From contig JAZQLI010000004.1 of assembly GCA_045542595.1 (NCBI GenBank), positions 1 to 64,000 on the forward strand: a DNA stretch of 64,000 bases, given 5' to 3'. A model generated the notes under the pieces. It was not told the origin of the DNA. It searched no databases and worked only from the letters and a program-made list of their open reading frames with translations. Each line of letters starts with the position of its first letter. Positions within the stretch are counted from its first letter, which is position 1. This stretch comes from Scatosoma sp045542595. GTDB lineage: Bacteria > Bacillota > Clostridia > Christensenellales > Borkfalkiaceae. The translations under genes and the position numbers were made by a program. Below are positions 25,960 to 33,725 of this stretch, one piece after another.

Positions 25960-26691
25960 ATGCAACAATTTTCATTTACGCAAAACTGGTGGCAATTTGT
26001 TTTACTTGCAATTTGCAGCTATTGTATCGGCTGTGTCAATTCCGCTAAGCTCATTTCCAAGGCGCGGCACGGCGACATCACGAAAATGGGTAGCGGTAAC
26101 CCCGGCACAATGAATATGTTCCGCAATTTCGGCTTTGGCTGGGGTGCGTTGACTTTTGTCGGCGACGCGTTAAAAGGCGGTTTGCCCGTACTCGTTGCCC
26201 ATCTTTTATATAAGGACTTCTATTTTACGGGCACGGCGTTTATCGTTTCCGATTTTGCTCGGTATTTCGCAGGACTTTTCGTAATTATAGGGCACGTATT
26301 TCCGTTTACTATGCGCTTTAAAGGGGGAAAGGGTATTGCTTCCACGTTTGGGCTGTTTTGGACGGCGCTCTCTTGCGAAAACTTGTGGTGGATACTCTTC
26401 GGTTTACTTATTGTACTAGGAATATTACTCTTTATTCTCTTTTCCGAATGGGGGTCTTTGGGTTCGCTTTTGGGCGTTTCGGTCTTTTGTATTGCGCAAG
26501 GAGTATTTTTCTTCTTCCGTTATCAGTTTTTACCGATAAACGCATACCTGGTATGGGCGTATATTTGGATGTTTGGTATTGAAATTATCACGTGGGCGGC
26601 ACACTGGCAAAATCTTTTACGACTGTTTGCCGGGGAAGAACACCGCACGTCTTTCAAGAAAATGTTAAAAAAGAAAAGCAAAAAAGAGTAA
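25960..26691 (+). CDS. plsY: Glycerol-3-phosphate acyltransferase PlsY
   Basis: PlsY acylates glycerol-3-phosphate from acyl-phosphate, the first step of phospholipid synthesis. The 243-aa membrane protein has motif 1 (IGCVNSAKLISK), the GSGNPGTMNMFRNFG motif and GHVFPFTMRFKGGKGIAS, all typical. It is about 30-40 aa longer than common PlsY proteins, including a basic C-terminal tail (FKKMLKKKSKKE). SD AGGAG. Confidence 0.95.
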   Translation: MQQFSFTQNWWQFVLLAICSYCIGCVNSAKLISKARHGDITKMGSGNPGTMNMFRNFGFGWGALTFVGDALKGGLPVLVAHLLYKDFYFTGTAFIVSDFARYFAGLFVIIGHVFPFTMRFKGGKGIASTFGLFWTALSCENLWWILFGLLIVLGILLFILFSEWGSLGSLLGVSVFCIAQGVFFFFRYQFLPINAYLVWAYIWMFGIEIITWAAHWQNLLRLFAGEEHRTSFKKMLKKKSKKE

Positions 26692-26697
26692 AAAACG

Positions 26698-26726
26698 TTT
26701 ACTTTTTGTATAAATATGTGTATAAT
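26698..26726 (+). promoter_or_regulatory. tmRNA promoter
   Basis: TTTACT 26698-26703, 17 bp, TATAAT 26721-26726. Confidence 0.75.
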
Positions 26727-26760
26727 AATATAGCCGACGCATAAAAAGAGTCGCACCTAT

Positions 26761-27124
26761 GGGGGTGTACCGGATTCGATTGCCGGTGAGCGAAAGGATA
26801 AGCATACCGCAGACGGAGTGCCTGCGCAAAAACATTCCACCTAAATTTAAATGCAAATAATAATGCATACGCTCTTGCAGCGTAACCTCGTTTTTTAAAA
26901 CGAACGTCGCGCCCGTTTTATCCGTCGGGCGGGGCCGCGGCGTCAACAAGACGGAAAAATCTTTATCTAATACGGGAGTGTTGGTAAAGATTATTTAGCT
27001 CCCTGCGCCCTACGACGCGTGTTTGTCCGCCGCGTAGGGGTAAGCAATAATAGACCAACTAAGTATGTAGAAAGTTTTTTGGCAGCCGAGTAAGACGTCG
27101 GTTCAACTCCGACCACCTCCACCA
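26761..27124 (+). ncRNA. ssrA: Transfer-messenger RNA
   Basis: tmRNA rescues stalled ribosomes and tags the nascent peptide for degradation. The 5' end GGGGGTGTACCGGATTCGAT and 3' end CACCTCCACCA pair as the acceptor arm, with the T arm GGTTCAACTCCGACC. The tag frame runs 26853-26885 and reads ANNNAYALAA then TAA. Length is 364 nt with encoded CCA. It has its own promoter and terminator. The 3' 25 bp are repeated 211 bp downstream. Confidence 0.97.
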
Positions 27125-27339
27125 AAAAAGGCACAACCGTCCCAAAGACGGTTGTGCCTTTTTTGGTATGTGTTACGAATTTGTGGTCGGAGTTGAGGGT
27201 GGGAGCCGTTTTGCGAAAGCAAAACGCTTTGCCACAGTAAAAAAGAATAAAGGATTACTTGGCGGCAAAGGCGGCAATTGATAATTGCCGAGCGGGGCGT
27301 CTCCGCTAAAGGAACAACTCCGACCACCTCCACCAAAAA
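27104..27339. repeat. Duplicated tmRNA 3' end with an inverted copy
   Basis: A 25-bp direct repeat (CAACTCCGACC through CCACCAAAAA) lies at 27104-27128 (tmRNA end) and 27315-27339. An inverted 13-bp copy, GTGGTCGGAGTTG, is at 27183-27195. Between inverted and direct copy are further hairpins (CGTTTTGC-GAAA-GCAAAACG near 27217, GGCAATT/AATTGCC, AGCGG/CCGCT). This may be an attachment-site remnant or a structured element; no integrase is present. No gene is seen in the interval. Confidence 0.75.
27124..27164 (+). terminator. tmRNA terminator
   Basis: AAAAAAGGCACAACCGTC, loop CCAAA, complement, ending in TTTTTT. Confidence 0.88.
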
Positions 27340-27342
27340 GAC

Positions 27343-27368
27343 AAAACCGCCGTTAAGGCGGTTTTTTT
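27343..27368 (+). terminator. Second terminator after the tmRNA element
   Basis: AAAACCGCC, loop GTTA, GGCGGTTTTTTT. Confidence 0.8.
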
Positions 27369-27465
27369 GCAGTTACGGTATTTTGTTAAATTAAAAAACT
27401 TTCAAGGGGAATTTTATATTTTTTCGTTTGTAACCAACGGTTAACGAATTGTAAACTGTCGGTTG

Positions 27466-27494
27466 TTGACAAAAAAACGGACAAATGCTATAAT
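27466..27494 (+). promoter_or_regulatory. SigA promoter
   Basis: TTGACA 27466-27471, 17 bp, TATAAT 27489-27494: full consensus. Confidence 0.9.
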
Positions 27495-27522
27495 TTACGT
27501 AGAAAGAATAAAGGAGACGGTT

Positions 27523-28605
27523 ATGATTTTTGCAAAAAAACTTGAACTTCTACGCAAACAAAAAGGCTTCTCACAAGAAGATTTAGCGGTGCAGCTGGGA
27601 TTGTCCAGACAAGCGGTGTATAAATGGGAAACTTCTCAATCGACACCCGATATTGATAATTTAAGGATATTATCCAAGATGTTTAACGTATCCGTAGATA
27701 ATTTATTAGACGACGAAGCGGACATTATTTATAAAAATGCACCGCAAAAGACAAAAGCAGGTAAAGTAGTTATTTTGGATACGCCGAGTAGCGATAGCGC
27801 GGAAACGGACAACACTACCTTTCTCCCCGACGAGCAAAAGAAAGTGAAAATAAGAAAAGCGGTTGTGGGGGCGTCGTTTGGTATTATGGTGGGTACGCTT
27901 GCGTTATTTCTCGTTTTGCTTGTTGTGCAGGCTATTGCTTTGATGGATACGCCTAACTCCGAAACACATATACTGTTTCAATTATATATGGTCAGTGGTT
28001 TGTTGTTTGTTTATCTTGGGATTCCTGCGTTGCTCGTATATTTACTTACGAATAGATTTTTATTCTCAAATCTTTACGAAAAACGTACTTATTTTAAAAC
28101 GAAAAAAGCGGAAATCGAACAGGAATTACAGGCGAAAAACTACGAATTTATCCAGCTGCAGCACGACTTGTTGCAATGGTTTTATTACAATCCTGAAAAC
28201 GCTACGTTCGGTTTCTATTTTGACGGTAAAGAGCAAATGATTTGTCCCATTCAAAACTACGTCAATCTTTCCTGCGAAGACCGTCCCGACGAAGAAATTG
28301 CCGTGGGTACAAAAACGGGTGTGGGGCTTGTGGTAGGCTCGTTATCGGGGGTAACGCTTAATCGCGAAAGCGAAATGGCAAAACTTAAGCAAACCCACTT
28401 TCCCGTTCGTTTGGCGTATACCGACGAAACGGAAACGCTGCAGGCATACACATTCAGTTTAAAGACGATTAGAAAGTATCCGTTCCATATCTATAAAGAC
28501 GCAGGCGGCGGAGTGATGTATTGCAACTCCGTATCGGCGTCCACTAAGCAAGCGTATCTTAAAATCAAAGAAAAATTAGAATACGAAAAAAGTCGAGTAA
28601 GATAA
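27523..28605 (+). CDS. XRE-family regulator with membrane segments
   Basis: The 360-aa protein has an N-terminal HTH_3 DNA-binding domain (residues ~5-60: LRKQKGFSQEDLAVQLGLSR, then QAVYKWETSQSTPD), a linker, two membrane helices (residues ~115-180) and a cytoplasmic C-terminal domain of ~180 aa with no motif I recognise. A membrane-bound XRE regulator could sense an envelope signal. Start 27523 follows AAGGAG; the frame from 27463 overlaps the promoter. It is a single gene ending in a strong terminator. Confidence 0.82.
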   Translation: MIFAKKLELLRKQKGFSQEDLAVQLGLSRQAVYKWETSQSTPDIDNLRILSKMFNVSVDNLLDDEADIIYKNAPQKTKAGKVVILDTPSSDSAETDNTTFLPDEQKKVKIRKAVVGASFGIMVGTLALFLVLLVVQAIALMDTPNSETHILFQLYMVSGLLFVYLGIPALLVYLLTNRFLFSNLYEKRTYFKTKKAEIEQELQAKNYEFIQLQHDLLQWFYYNPENATFGFYFDGKEQMICPIQNYVNLSCEDRPDEEIAVGTKTGVGLVVGSLSGVTLNRESEMAKLKQTHFPVRLAYTDETETLQAYTFSLKTIRKYPFHIYKDAGGGVMYCNSVSASTKQAYLKIKEKLEYEKSRVR

Positions 28606-28608
28606 TCG

Positions 28609-28646
28609 TGGCGGGTAAATGCAACAACGCATTTGCCCGTTTTTCT
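28609..28646 (+). terminator. Terminator after the XRE gene
   Basis: GCGGGTAAATGC, loop AACAAC, GCATTTGCCCGT, TTTT. Confidence 0.85.
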
Positions 28647-28656
28647 TTATAACAAT

Positions 28657-28685
28657 TTGACTTTTCTTATGAAATGGGGTATAAT
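28657..28685 (+). promoter_or_regulatory. SigA promoter of the ZIP gene
   Basis: TTGACT 28657-28662, 17 bp, TATAAT 28680-28685. Confidence 0.88.
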
Positions 28686-28713
28686 CAAAGAAAAAGCAAA
28701 AGGGAGAACCCTT

Positions 28714-29466
28714 ATGGAAATGGTAATATTGACGGCGCTCGGCGTCGGCGGCGCGACGGTGGTCGGCGCGTTGATAGGGTTTGCGTTTAAAAATATTTCT
28801 CATAAATTTTCCGATTACGTCTTGTCGTTTGCGGCAGGGGTAATGTTGGCGGCGGCAATCGTCGGTTTAATTTTGCCTTCGCTCGATTACGGCGGAGAAT
28901 GGGGCTTGCTCATTACCACGCTAGGGGTTTTTACGGGCGCGGTATGTTTAAACGTCTTGGATAAAGCCGTGCCGCATTTGCATAAGTTGATGGGAGTGGA
29001 AACGGAAGAACACCATAACGCCAACTTAAATAAAGTATTGTTGTTCGTAATTGCTATCGGTATACACAATCTTCCCGAAGGGATTGCCGCGGGAGTGGGA
29101 TTCGGTTCGGGCAACGTGGCGCAGGCTATGGTCATTGCAGGCGGTATTGCGCTGCAAAATATTCCCGAAGGTATGGTGATTATCAGCCCTATGCTCGCTG
29201 CAGGCATTTCCAAGAAAAAGACGTTTATTGCCGCGCTGATTACGGGGCTTGTGGAAGTAGTAGGTACGCTTATCGGCTATTTTGCCGTTCGTTTTTCCGC
29301 GGCGATTTTGCCGTTTGCGCTGGCATTTGCCGGGGGAACGATGCTCTACGTTATCAGCGACGAAATGATTCCTGAAACGCATCACGACGGTAGCCAACGC
29401 GGTGCAACGTATACACTTTTATTAGGGTTTTGTTTAATGTTGGTGATGGACGTCTTGCTTGGATAG
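28714..29466 (+). CDS. ZIP family metal transporter
   Basis: The 250-aa protein has about eight membrane segments and the two metal-site helices of ZIP proteins: HNLPEGIAAGVGFG (TM4) and ALQNIPEGMVIISP (TM5). A loop with EEHHN precedes TM4. ZIP proteins move Zn2+ and related divalent metals into the cytoplasm. Start 28714 follows AGGGAG and lies downstream of its own promoter; the longer frame does not. No metal-regulator site is evident. Confidence 0.93.
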   Translation: MEMVILTALGVGGATVVGALIGFAFKNISHKFSDYVLSFAAGVMLAAAIVGLILPSLDYGGEWGLLITTLGVFTGAVCLNVLDKAVPHLHKLMGVETEEHHNANLNKVLLFVIAIGIHNLPEGIAAGVGFGSGNVAQAMVIAGGIALQNIPEGMVIISPMLAAGISKKKTFIAALITGLVEVVGTLIGYFAVRFSAAILPFALAFAGGTMLYVISDEMIPETHHDGSQRGATYTLLLGFCLMLVMDVLLG

Positions 29467-29516
29467 ACGCGATTATTAAAATTTTTAATAAAAATGTTTA
29501 AAAAAGGCGTATTTGC

Positions 29517-29545
29517 TTGCTTTCCTTTTTGTAATGTGATACAAT
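29517..29545 (+). promoter_or_regulatory. SigA promoter of the uraA-upp leader
   Basis: TTGCTT 29517-29522, 17 bp, TACAAT 29540-29545. Confidence 0.8.
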
Positions 29546-29576
29546 AGATATAGGAAATACGAAGGGGAAACGTGTT

Positions 29577-29669
29577 ATGAAAGGGTGTATGTTTTTTCAA
29601 AATAATGCCGCTTTAAACGCCGCCTTCATTTTTTCTTTTCATTTCGGCAATAAAAGGAAGTCTCTTTGA
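29577..29669 (+). CDS. 30-aa leader peptide before uraA
   Basis: A 30-codon ORF follows AAGGGG at proper distance and reads MKGCMFFQNNAALNAAFIFS, then FHFGNKRKSL. It has six Phe codons in T-rich DNA. Its TGA (29667-29669) lies in the loop of the next terminator, so a ribosome close behind RNA polymerase would block the hairpin. This is the design of the E. coli pyrBI leader. No ARUCCNGNGAGGYU-like PyrR site is seen. Role inferred, not shown. Confidence 0.55.
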   Translation: MKGCMFFQNNAALNAAFIFSFHFGNKRKSL

Positions 29670-29686
29670 TAGGGGCTTCTTTTTTT
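29657..29686 (+). terminator. Attenuator terminator in the uraA leader
   Basis: GAAGTCTC, loop TTTGATA, GGGGCTTC, then seven T. It lies before the uraA SD, so read-through is needed for expression. Confidence 0.8.
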
Positions 29687-29723
29687 GTAACAAACGATAA
29701 ATTTTATAAAAGGAGTATCACTT

Positions 29724-31172
29724 ATGAACAAAAACGGACTCGTTTACGGCGTACACGACAAACCCGGACTTTGGAAGACTATCGTCTTTGCCTTGCAACA
29801 AGTGCTTGCAATTTTGGCAGCGACTATCGTAGTACCCGTAATCATTAACGGCAACACCGCAAAACTTTTTGCGGACGGCGAACTGGCATTTGTGTCGAAT
29901 ATGTCGCAATCGGCGGCGCTTTTCGGCGCAGGCTGCGGCACGTTGGTGTACTTGTGCTTTACGAAGTTTAAAAGCCCCGTATTCTTGGGTAGCTCGTTCG
30001 CATTCCTTGGCTCGATGACGGCGGCATTTGCTGGTGCGGCAAGCGCTTCGGTTGGTTATCTCGGCCTTATTATCGGCGCGATAATGGCAGGTCTTGTATA
30101 CGTAGTTATTGCCATTATCGTTAAATATGCAGGGGTAAACTGGATTAACAAACTGATGCCGGCAGCGGTTGTAGGCCCTACGGTTGCGGTTATCGGGCTT
30201 TCGCTTGCAGGCAACGCGGTGGGAGATTTGACGAAAGGCTTTGGCGAAACCAACCCTTACGTAGCGCTTGTTTGCGGACTTGTAACGCTTGGCACGGTTA
30301 TCTTCTGTTCGGTATACGGTAAGAAAATGATGAAAATCATTCCGTTCATTATCGGTATCATTGCAGGCTACGTAGTTGCTGCTATCTTTACCGTTATCGG
30401 AATTGCAGCAAACGTTCCCGCACTGCAAGTAATCAATTTCGGACTTTTTGCAAATATGCAATGGCTGCCCGATTTCACTTTTGTAGAAGCGTTTAAAGGC
30501 TTTAGCAATCTTGGTGAATTCGGTGCATATCTCATAACGGTAGCGGTTGCTTACGTACCCGTTGCGTTCGTTGTATTTGCCGAACACCTTGCCGACCACA
30601 AAAATATTTCTTCCATTATCGGTACCGACCTTACGGTAGACCCCGGTTTACACAGAACGTTGCTTGGCGACGGCGTTGGCTCGATGGTTGGTGCGTTCTT
30701 CGGCGGTTGCCCTAACACTACGTACGGCGAATCGGTTGGTTGCGTTGCTATTTCGGGAAACGCATCGGTTGTAACCATTTTCACGGCGGCTATCATTTGT
30801 ATCTTGGCGGCGTTCTTTGCGCCTTTCGTTACGTTGCTTGCAACCATTCCTTCCTGTGTAATGGGCGGCGTATGCTTCACGTTGTACGGATTTATCGCGG
30901 TGTCCGGTCTTAAAATGATTCAAAAGGTAGACCTTAATCAAAACTACAATCTCTTTACCGTATCCGTAATTTTAATTGCAGGTGTTGGCGGTATGACGTT
31001 GAACTTCGGTCAAGTTACCATTACTTCCGTTGCATGCGCGCTTATCCTTGGTATTTTGGTAAACCTTTTAACGTCGAAAGCGGCAAAGAAAGATGCGGAA
31101 CAAAATGAAGAAGCGGTAGTAGAAACTGCACCCGTTGAAGAAGAAGTTGCAGCTGCAAAAACAGAGGAATAA
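29724..31172 (+). CDS. uraA: Uracil/xanthine permease (NCS2 family)
   Basis: The 482-aa permease of the NCS2 family takes up uracil with protons. The signature helices are visible: LGSSFAFLGSM, LMPAAVVGPTVAVIGLSLA, FAEHLADHKNISSIIG with the conserved Glu, and GCPNTTYGESVG. A Glu-rich C-terminal tail is unremarkable. The next gene is upp, 2 bp after the stop, so imported uracil is converted to UMP by the same operon. A leader peptide and terminator precede it. Confidence 0.94.
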   Translation: MNKNGLVYGVHDKPGLWKTIVFALQQVLAILAATIVVPVIINGNTAKLFADGELAFVSNMSQSAALFGAGCGTLVYLCFTKFKSPVFLGSSFAFLGSMTAAFAGAASASVGYLGLIIGAIMAGLVYVVIAIIVKYAGVNWINKLMPAAVVGPTVAVIGLSLAGNAVGDLTKGFGETNPYVALVCGLVTLGTVIFCSVYGKKMMKIIPFIIGIIAGYVVAAIFTVIGIAANVPALQVINFGLFANMQWLPDFTFVEAFKGFSNLGEFGAYLITVAVAYVPVAFVVFAEHLADHKNISSIIGTDLTVDPGLHRTLLGDGVGSMVGAFFGGCPNTTYGESVGCVAISGNASVVTIFTAAIICILAAFFAPFVTLLATIPSCVMGGVCFTLYGFIAVSGLKMIQKVDLNQNYNLFTVSVILIAGVGGMTLNFGQVTITSVACALILGILVNLLTSKAAKKDAEQNEEAVVETAPVEEEVAAAKTEE

Positions 31173-31174
31173 TT

Positions 31175-31816
31175 ATGGAAAAATTTGATAACGTAGTCAT
31201 TTTCGACCATTTACTCATCAAACATAAAATTGCCATTCTTCGCGACGAAAAAACGTCGATGAAAGAATTCCGTGAACTGATTGAAGAAATCACCACGCTT
31301 ATGACGTACGAATGCTTAAAAGACGGCGTACCTACCGTTACGAAAAAGGTGAAAACGCCGCTTGAAGAATGCGAACAAGTGGTTGTAGCGGATAACGCCA
31401 TTGCCATTGTTCCCATCTTGCGTGCAGGGCTTGGTATGGTAAACGGTATTCACGTGCTTTTCCCCAGTGCACGGGTGGGGCATATCGGTATGTATCGCGA
31501 CGAAGAAACGTTAGAACCTAAGGAATATTATTGTAAACTTCCCGACGGTATCGAAGATAAATTAGTTTTGGTGGTAGACCCTATGCTTGCAACGGGCGGT
31601 AGCGCTTGCGACGCCATTGCTATGCTGAAAAAGCGTGGTTGCAAGAATATTAAATTTATGGCGATTATCGGCGCGCCCGAAGGGGTTAGCAAAGTTGCTA
31701 AAGCGCATCCAGACGTCAATATTTACGTTTCAACGTTAGATCGTCAGCTCAACGAACACGGGTATATTTTACCCGGACTCGGTGATGCGGGTGATAGATT
31801 ATTCGGTACGAAATAA
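31175..31816 (+). CDS. upp: Uracil phosphoribosyltransferase
   Basis: Upp converts uracil and PRPP to UMP. The 213-aa protein has the PRPP loop VDPMLATGGSA and the uracil site GYILPGLGDAGDRLFGT, and ILRAGLGMVNG earlier, all typical. It is cotranscribed with uraA under the same leader control. Confidence 0.97.
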   Translation: MEKFDNVVIFDHLLIKHKIAILRDEKTSMKEFRELIEEITTLMTYECLKDGVPTVTKKVKTPLEECEQVVVADNAIAIVPILRAGLGMVNGIHVLFPSARVGHIGMYRDEETLEPKEYYCKLPDGIEDKLVLVVDPMLATGGSACDAIAMLKKRGCKNIKFMAIIGAPEGVSKVAKAHPDVNIYVSTLDRQLNEHGYILPGLGDAGDRLFGTK

Positions 31817-31820
31817 CGTA

Positions 31821-31855
31821 AAACCGCCTATCGAAAGGTAGGCGGTTAATTTTTT
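31821..31855 (+). terminator. Terminator after upp
   Basis: AACCGCCTATC, GAAA tetraloop, GGTAGGCGGTT, then TTTTT after AA. Confidence 0.85.
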
Positions 31856-31876
31856 ACGCTGAATTTGTTTTTAGAC

Positions 31877-31905
31877 TTGACAATCTATAGTAAATGCGGT
31901 ATAAT
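31877..31905 (+). promoter_or_regulatory. SigA promoter
   Basis: TTGACA 31877-31882, 17 bp, TATAAT 31900-31905: full consensus. Confidence 0.9.
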
Positions 31906-31960
31906 AGAAAATACAAATCCCATATGTTATATACATAAGAAAAAAGTAGGGAGAAAAGGT

Positions 31961-32824
31961 ATGTATCAATTATTTTGTGATTCAAATTGTGAATTATGGC
32001 ATGAAACGGTAAAAGAATTAGGGTTGAACGTAATCCGTATGCCCTACGTTCTTGACGGGGAAGAATATTTTTACGATATGGGTGAAGCGCACGACTTTGC
32101 TGGCTTTTTCCAAAAAATGCGCGCAGGTGCAGCACCGAAAACGTCGGCGCTTAACGAATATGCGTATACCGAATATTTCGAGCCGATTTTAGCGCGCGGA
32201 GAAGATATCTATTATATTACCTTCTCCCATCAAATGAGCGGCACGTTCAACGCTATGAAAAACGTCATTGCACAACTCAAGGAAAAGTATCCTGAAAGAG
32301 AAATCCGTTTTAAAGATAGCAAACTCATTTCTTTGGGTAGCGGTTTCGTTACTTATTATGCAGCTCTTAAATATAAAGACGGCGCTACTATGGACGAACT
32401 CGACGCGTATTTAGACGAGTTAATACCCCATACGTCGGTATATTTTGTCGTGGACGATTTAACGTATTTGTATCGTGGCGGCAGAGTTTCGGGGGTTTCC
32501 AAAGTGGTGGGTAATTTGCTGGGAATTAAGCCTATTTTGTATATGGACGACGAAGGCAAAATTATCAACGTACAAAAGGCGAAGGGTAAGAAAAAAGCAC
32601 TTGCCGCTTTGCTTGGCTATATGAAAGAAAAGAGTAGCGAACTCGATAAATATAAAGTATACGTTTTACAAGCGGATTGCGAAAAAGAAGCGGAAGATTT
32701 TATCGAACAAATCCGTGCACAATTTGGCGATTTAGATATTACGCTACAGCCTGTTGGCCCGGTTATCGGCTCGCATTGCGGCCCTGGTACGGTAGGCGTT
32801 ATTTTCCACGGTAAAGAAAAATAA
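31961..32824 (+). CDS. DegV family fatty-acid-binding protein
   Basis: The 287-aa DegV protein should bind a fatty acid and present it to fatty acid kinase FakA. Family motifs: DSNCELWHETVKE at the N-terminus, PKTSALNEYAY, TFSHQMSGTFNA, DDLTYLYRGGRVSG and GSHCGPGTVGV at the end. Start 31961 lies downstream of the promoter. A second DegV gene is at 46078; no fakA is in the window. Confidence 0.93.
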   Translation: MYQLFCDSNCELWHETVKELGLNVIRMPYVLDGEEYFYDMGEAHDFAGFFQKMRAGAAPKTSALNEYAYTEYFEPILARGEDIYYITFSHQMSGTFNAMKNVIAQLKEKYPEREIRFKDSKLISLGSGFVTYYAALKYKDGATMDELDAYLDELIPHTSVYFVVDDLTYLYRGGRVSGVSKVVGNLLGIKPILYMDDEGKIINVQKAKGKKKALAALLGYMKEKSSELDKYKVYVLQADCEKEAEDFIEQIRAQFGDLDITLQPVGPVIGSHCGPGTVGVIFHGKEK

Positions 32825-32831
32825 TATTACG

Positions 32832-32861
32832 AACAACGCGTTCGAAACGAATGCGTTGTTT
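32832..32861 (+). terminator. Terminator after degV
   Basis: AACAACGC pairs with GCGTTGTT, followed by TTT. Confidence 0.65.
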
Positions 32862-32931
32862 TTGTGTTTACAGCGTAAAAACGTTAAAAGGGGAGAAAAC
32901 ATTGCAAAATTTAACAAATTTACGAAAAACG

Positions 32932-32958
32932 AACCCCACTCTAGAAGAGTGGGGTTTT
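32932..32958. terminator. Terminator of the glnN-nadE operon
   Basis: AACCCCACTC, loop TAGAA, GAGTGGGGTT; on the minus strand a T-rich tract follows. Confidence 0.8.
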
Positions 32959-32961
32959 GCT

Positions 32962-33696
32962 TTAGGGTTGATATGCAAAGGCAGGTAATGGTTTTAACTT
33001 GAATTCGTTTACGCGGTGGAGATAATCAATCCGCGCTTTTGTTTTTTCGTCGTCGCATACGCCTTCGCGGATATACTTATCCAAAACGGCGTATTGAAAA
33101 CCTAAATTGTCTTCGTCGGTATTGCCTGTCAATCCGTCGGACGGTACTTTTTCCACGAGTTCTATCGGCAAGCCAAGATATTTACCGATAGATTTCACTT
33201 CTTGTACGGTCAAACGGGATAACGGTGAAAAATCGCCTGCCATATCGCCGTATCTGGTGGAATAACCAACCCAGTCTTCGGAAAGATTACAGGTGTTTGC
33301 GACGCGCCCGTTTTTCGATTGCGAAAAGGCGTACAGCGTCGCCATACGGATACGCGGCGCTAAATTGATACGCGTTTGTTTACTGATTTCCACTCCGTTT
33401 TCTTGCATTTGTTCTATTACGCCGTCAAAACTCTTTTTGATGTTGCAAACGTAATAGGGGATATCCAAATGCTTGACGAGTTGCAACGAACAATCCATAT
33501 CCTTTTGCTCGCCGTTGGGCATTAAAACGCCGATAACGCGCTCTTTGCCAAGTGCCGCTACGCAAACGGCGGCAACAACGGACGAATCTTTTCCGCCTGA
33601 AATGCCGATTACTGCATTGCAGCCCTTGCCGTTTTCTTCAAACCAGTTTTTTACCCATTCAATTAAATCGGCAGTTGTCTTTTCTACGTTAAACAT
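32962..33696 (-). CDS. nadE: Ammonia-dependent NAD synthetase
   Basis: NadE amidates nicotinate adenine dinucleotide to NAD+. The 244-aa protein has the ATP-pyrophosphatase P-loop GISGGKDSSVVAAVC and no glutaminase domain, so it should use free ammonia. NLSEDWVGYSTRYGDMAGDF is the substrate region. It starts at MFNVEKTT after AGGATGG. It follows the type III glutamine synthetase gene by 29 bp, linking two ammonia-using enzymes in one operon. Confidence 0.94.
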   Translation of the reverse strand: MFNVEKTTADLIEWVKNWFEENGKGCNAVIGISGGKDSSVVAAVCVAALGKERVIGVLMPNGEQKDMDCSLQLVKHLDIPYYVCNIKKSFDGVIEQMQENGVEISKQTRINLAPRIRMATLYAFSQSKNGRVANTCNLSEDWVGYSTRYGDMAGDFSPLSRLTVQEVKSIGKYLGLPIELVEKVPSDGLTGNTDEDNLGFQYAVLDKYIREGVCDDEKTKARIDYLHRVNEFKLKPLPAFAYQP

Positions 33697-33725
33697 ATTT
33701 CCATCCTGCGTCTTTTTCGTATTTT

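Noticed and set aside
26541..26552. ACGCATACC-like match to the dispersed repeat inside plsY
   Set aside because: Only about 10 bp match; likely chance in a coding sequence.
27125..27314. Second tRNA or tmRNA gene in the tmRNA downstream element
   Set aside because: Only the 3' end is copied; no acceptor 5' strand, anticodon arm or tag frame can be formed.
29551..29690. PyrR-binding loop in the uraA leader
   Set aside because: No sequence close to the ARUCCNGNGAGGYU consensus was found on the transcript strand.
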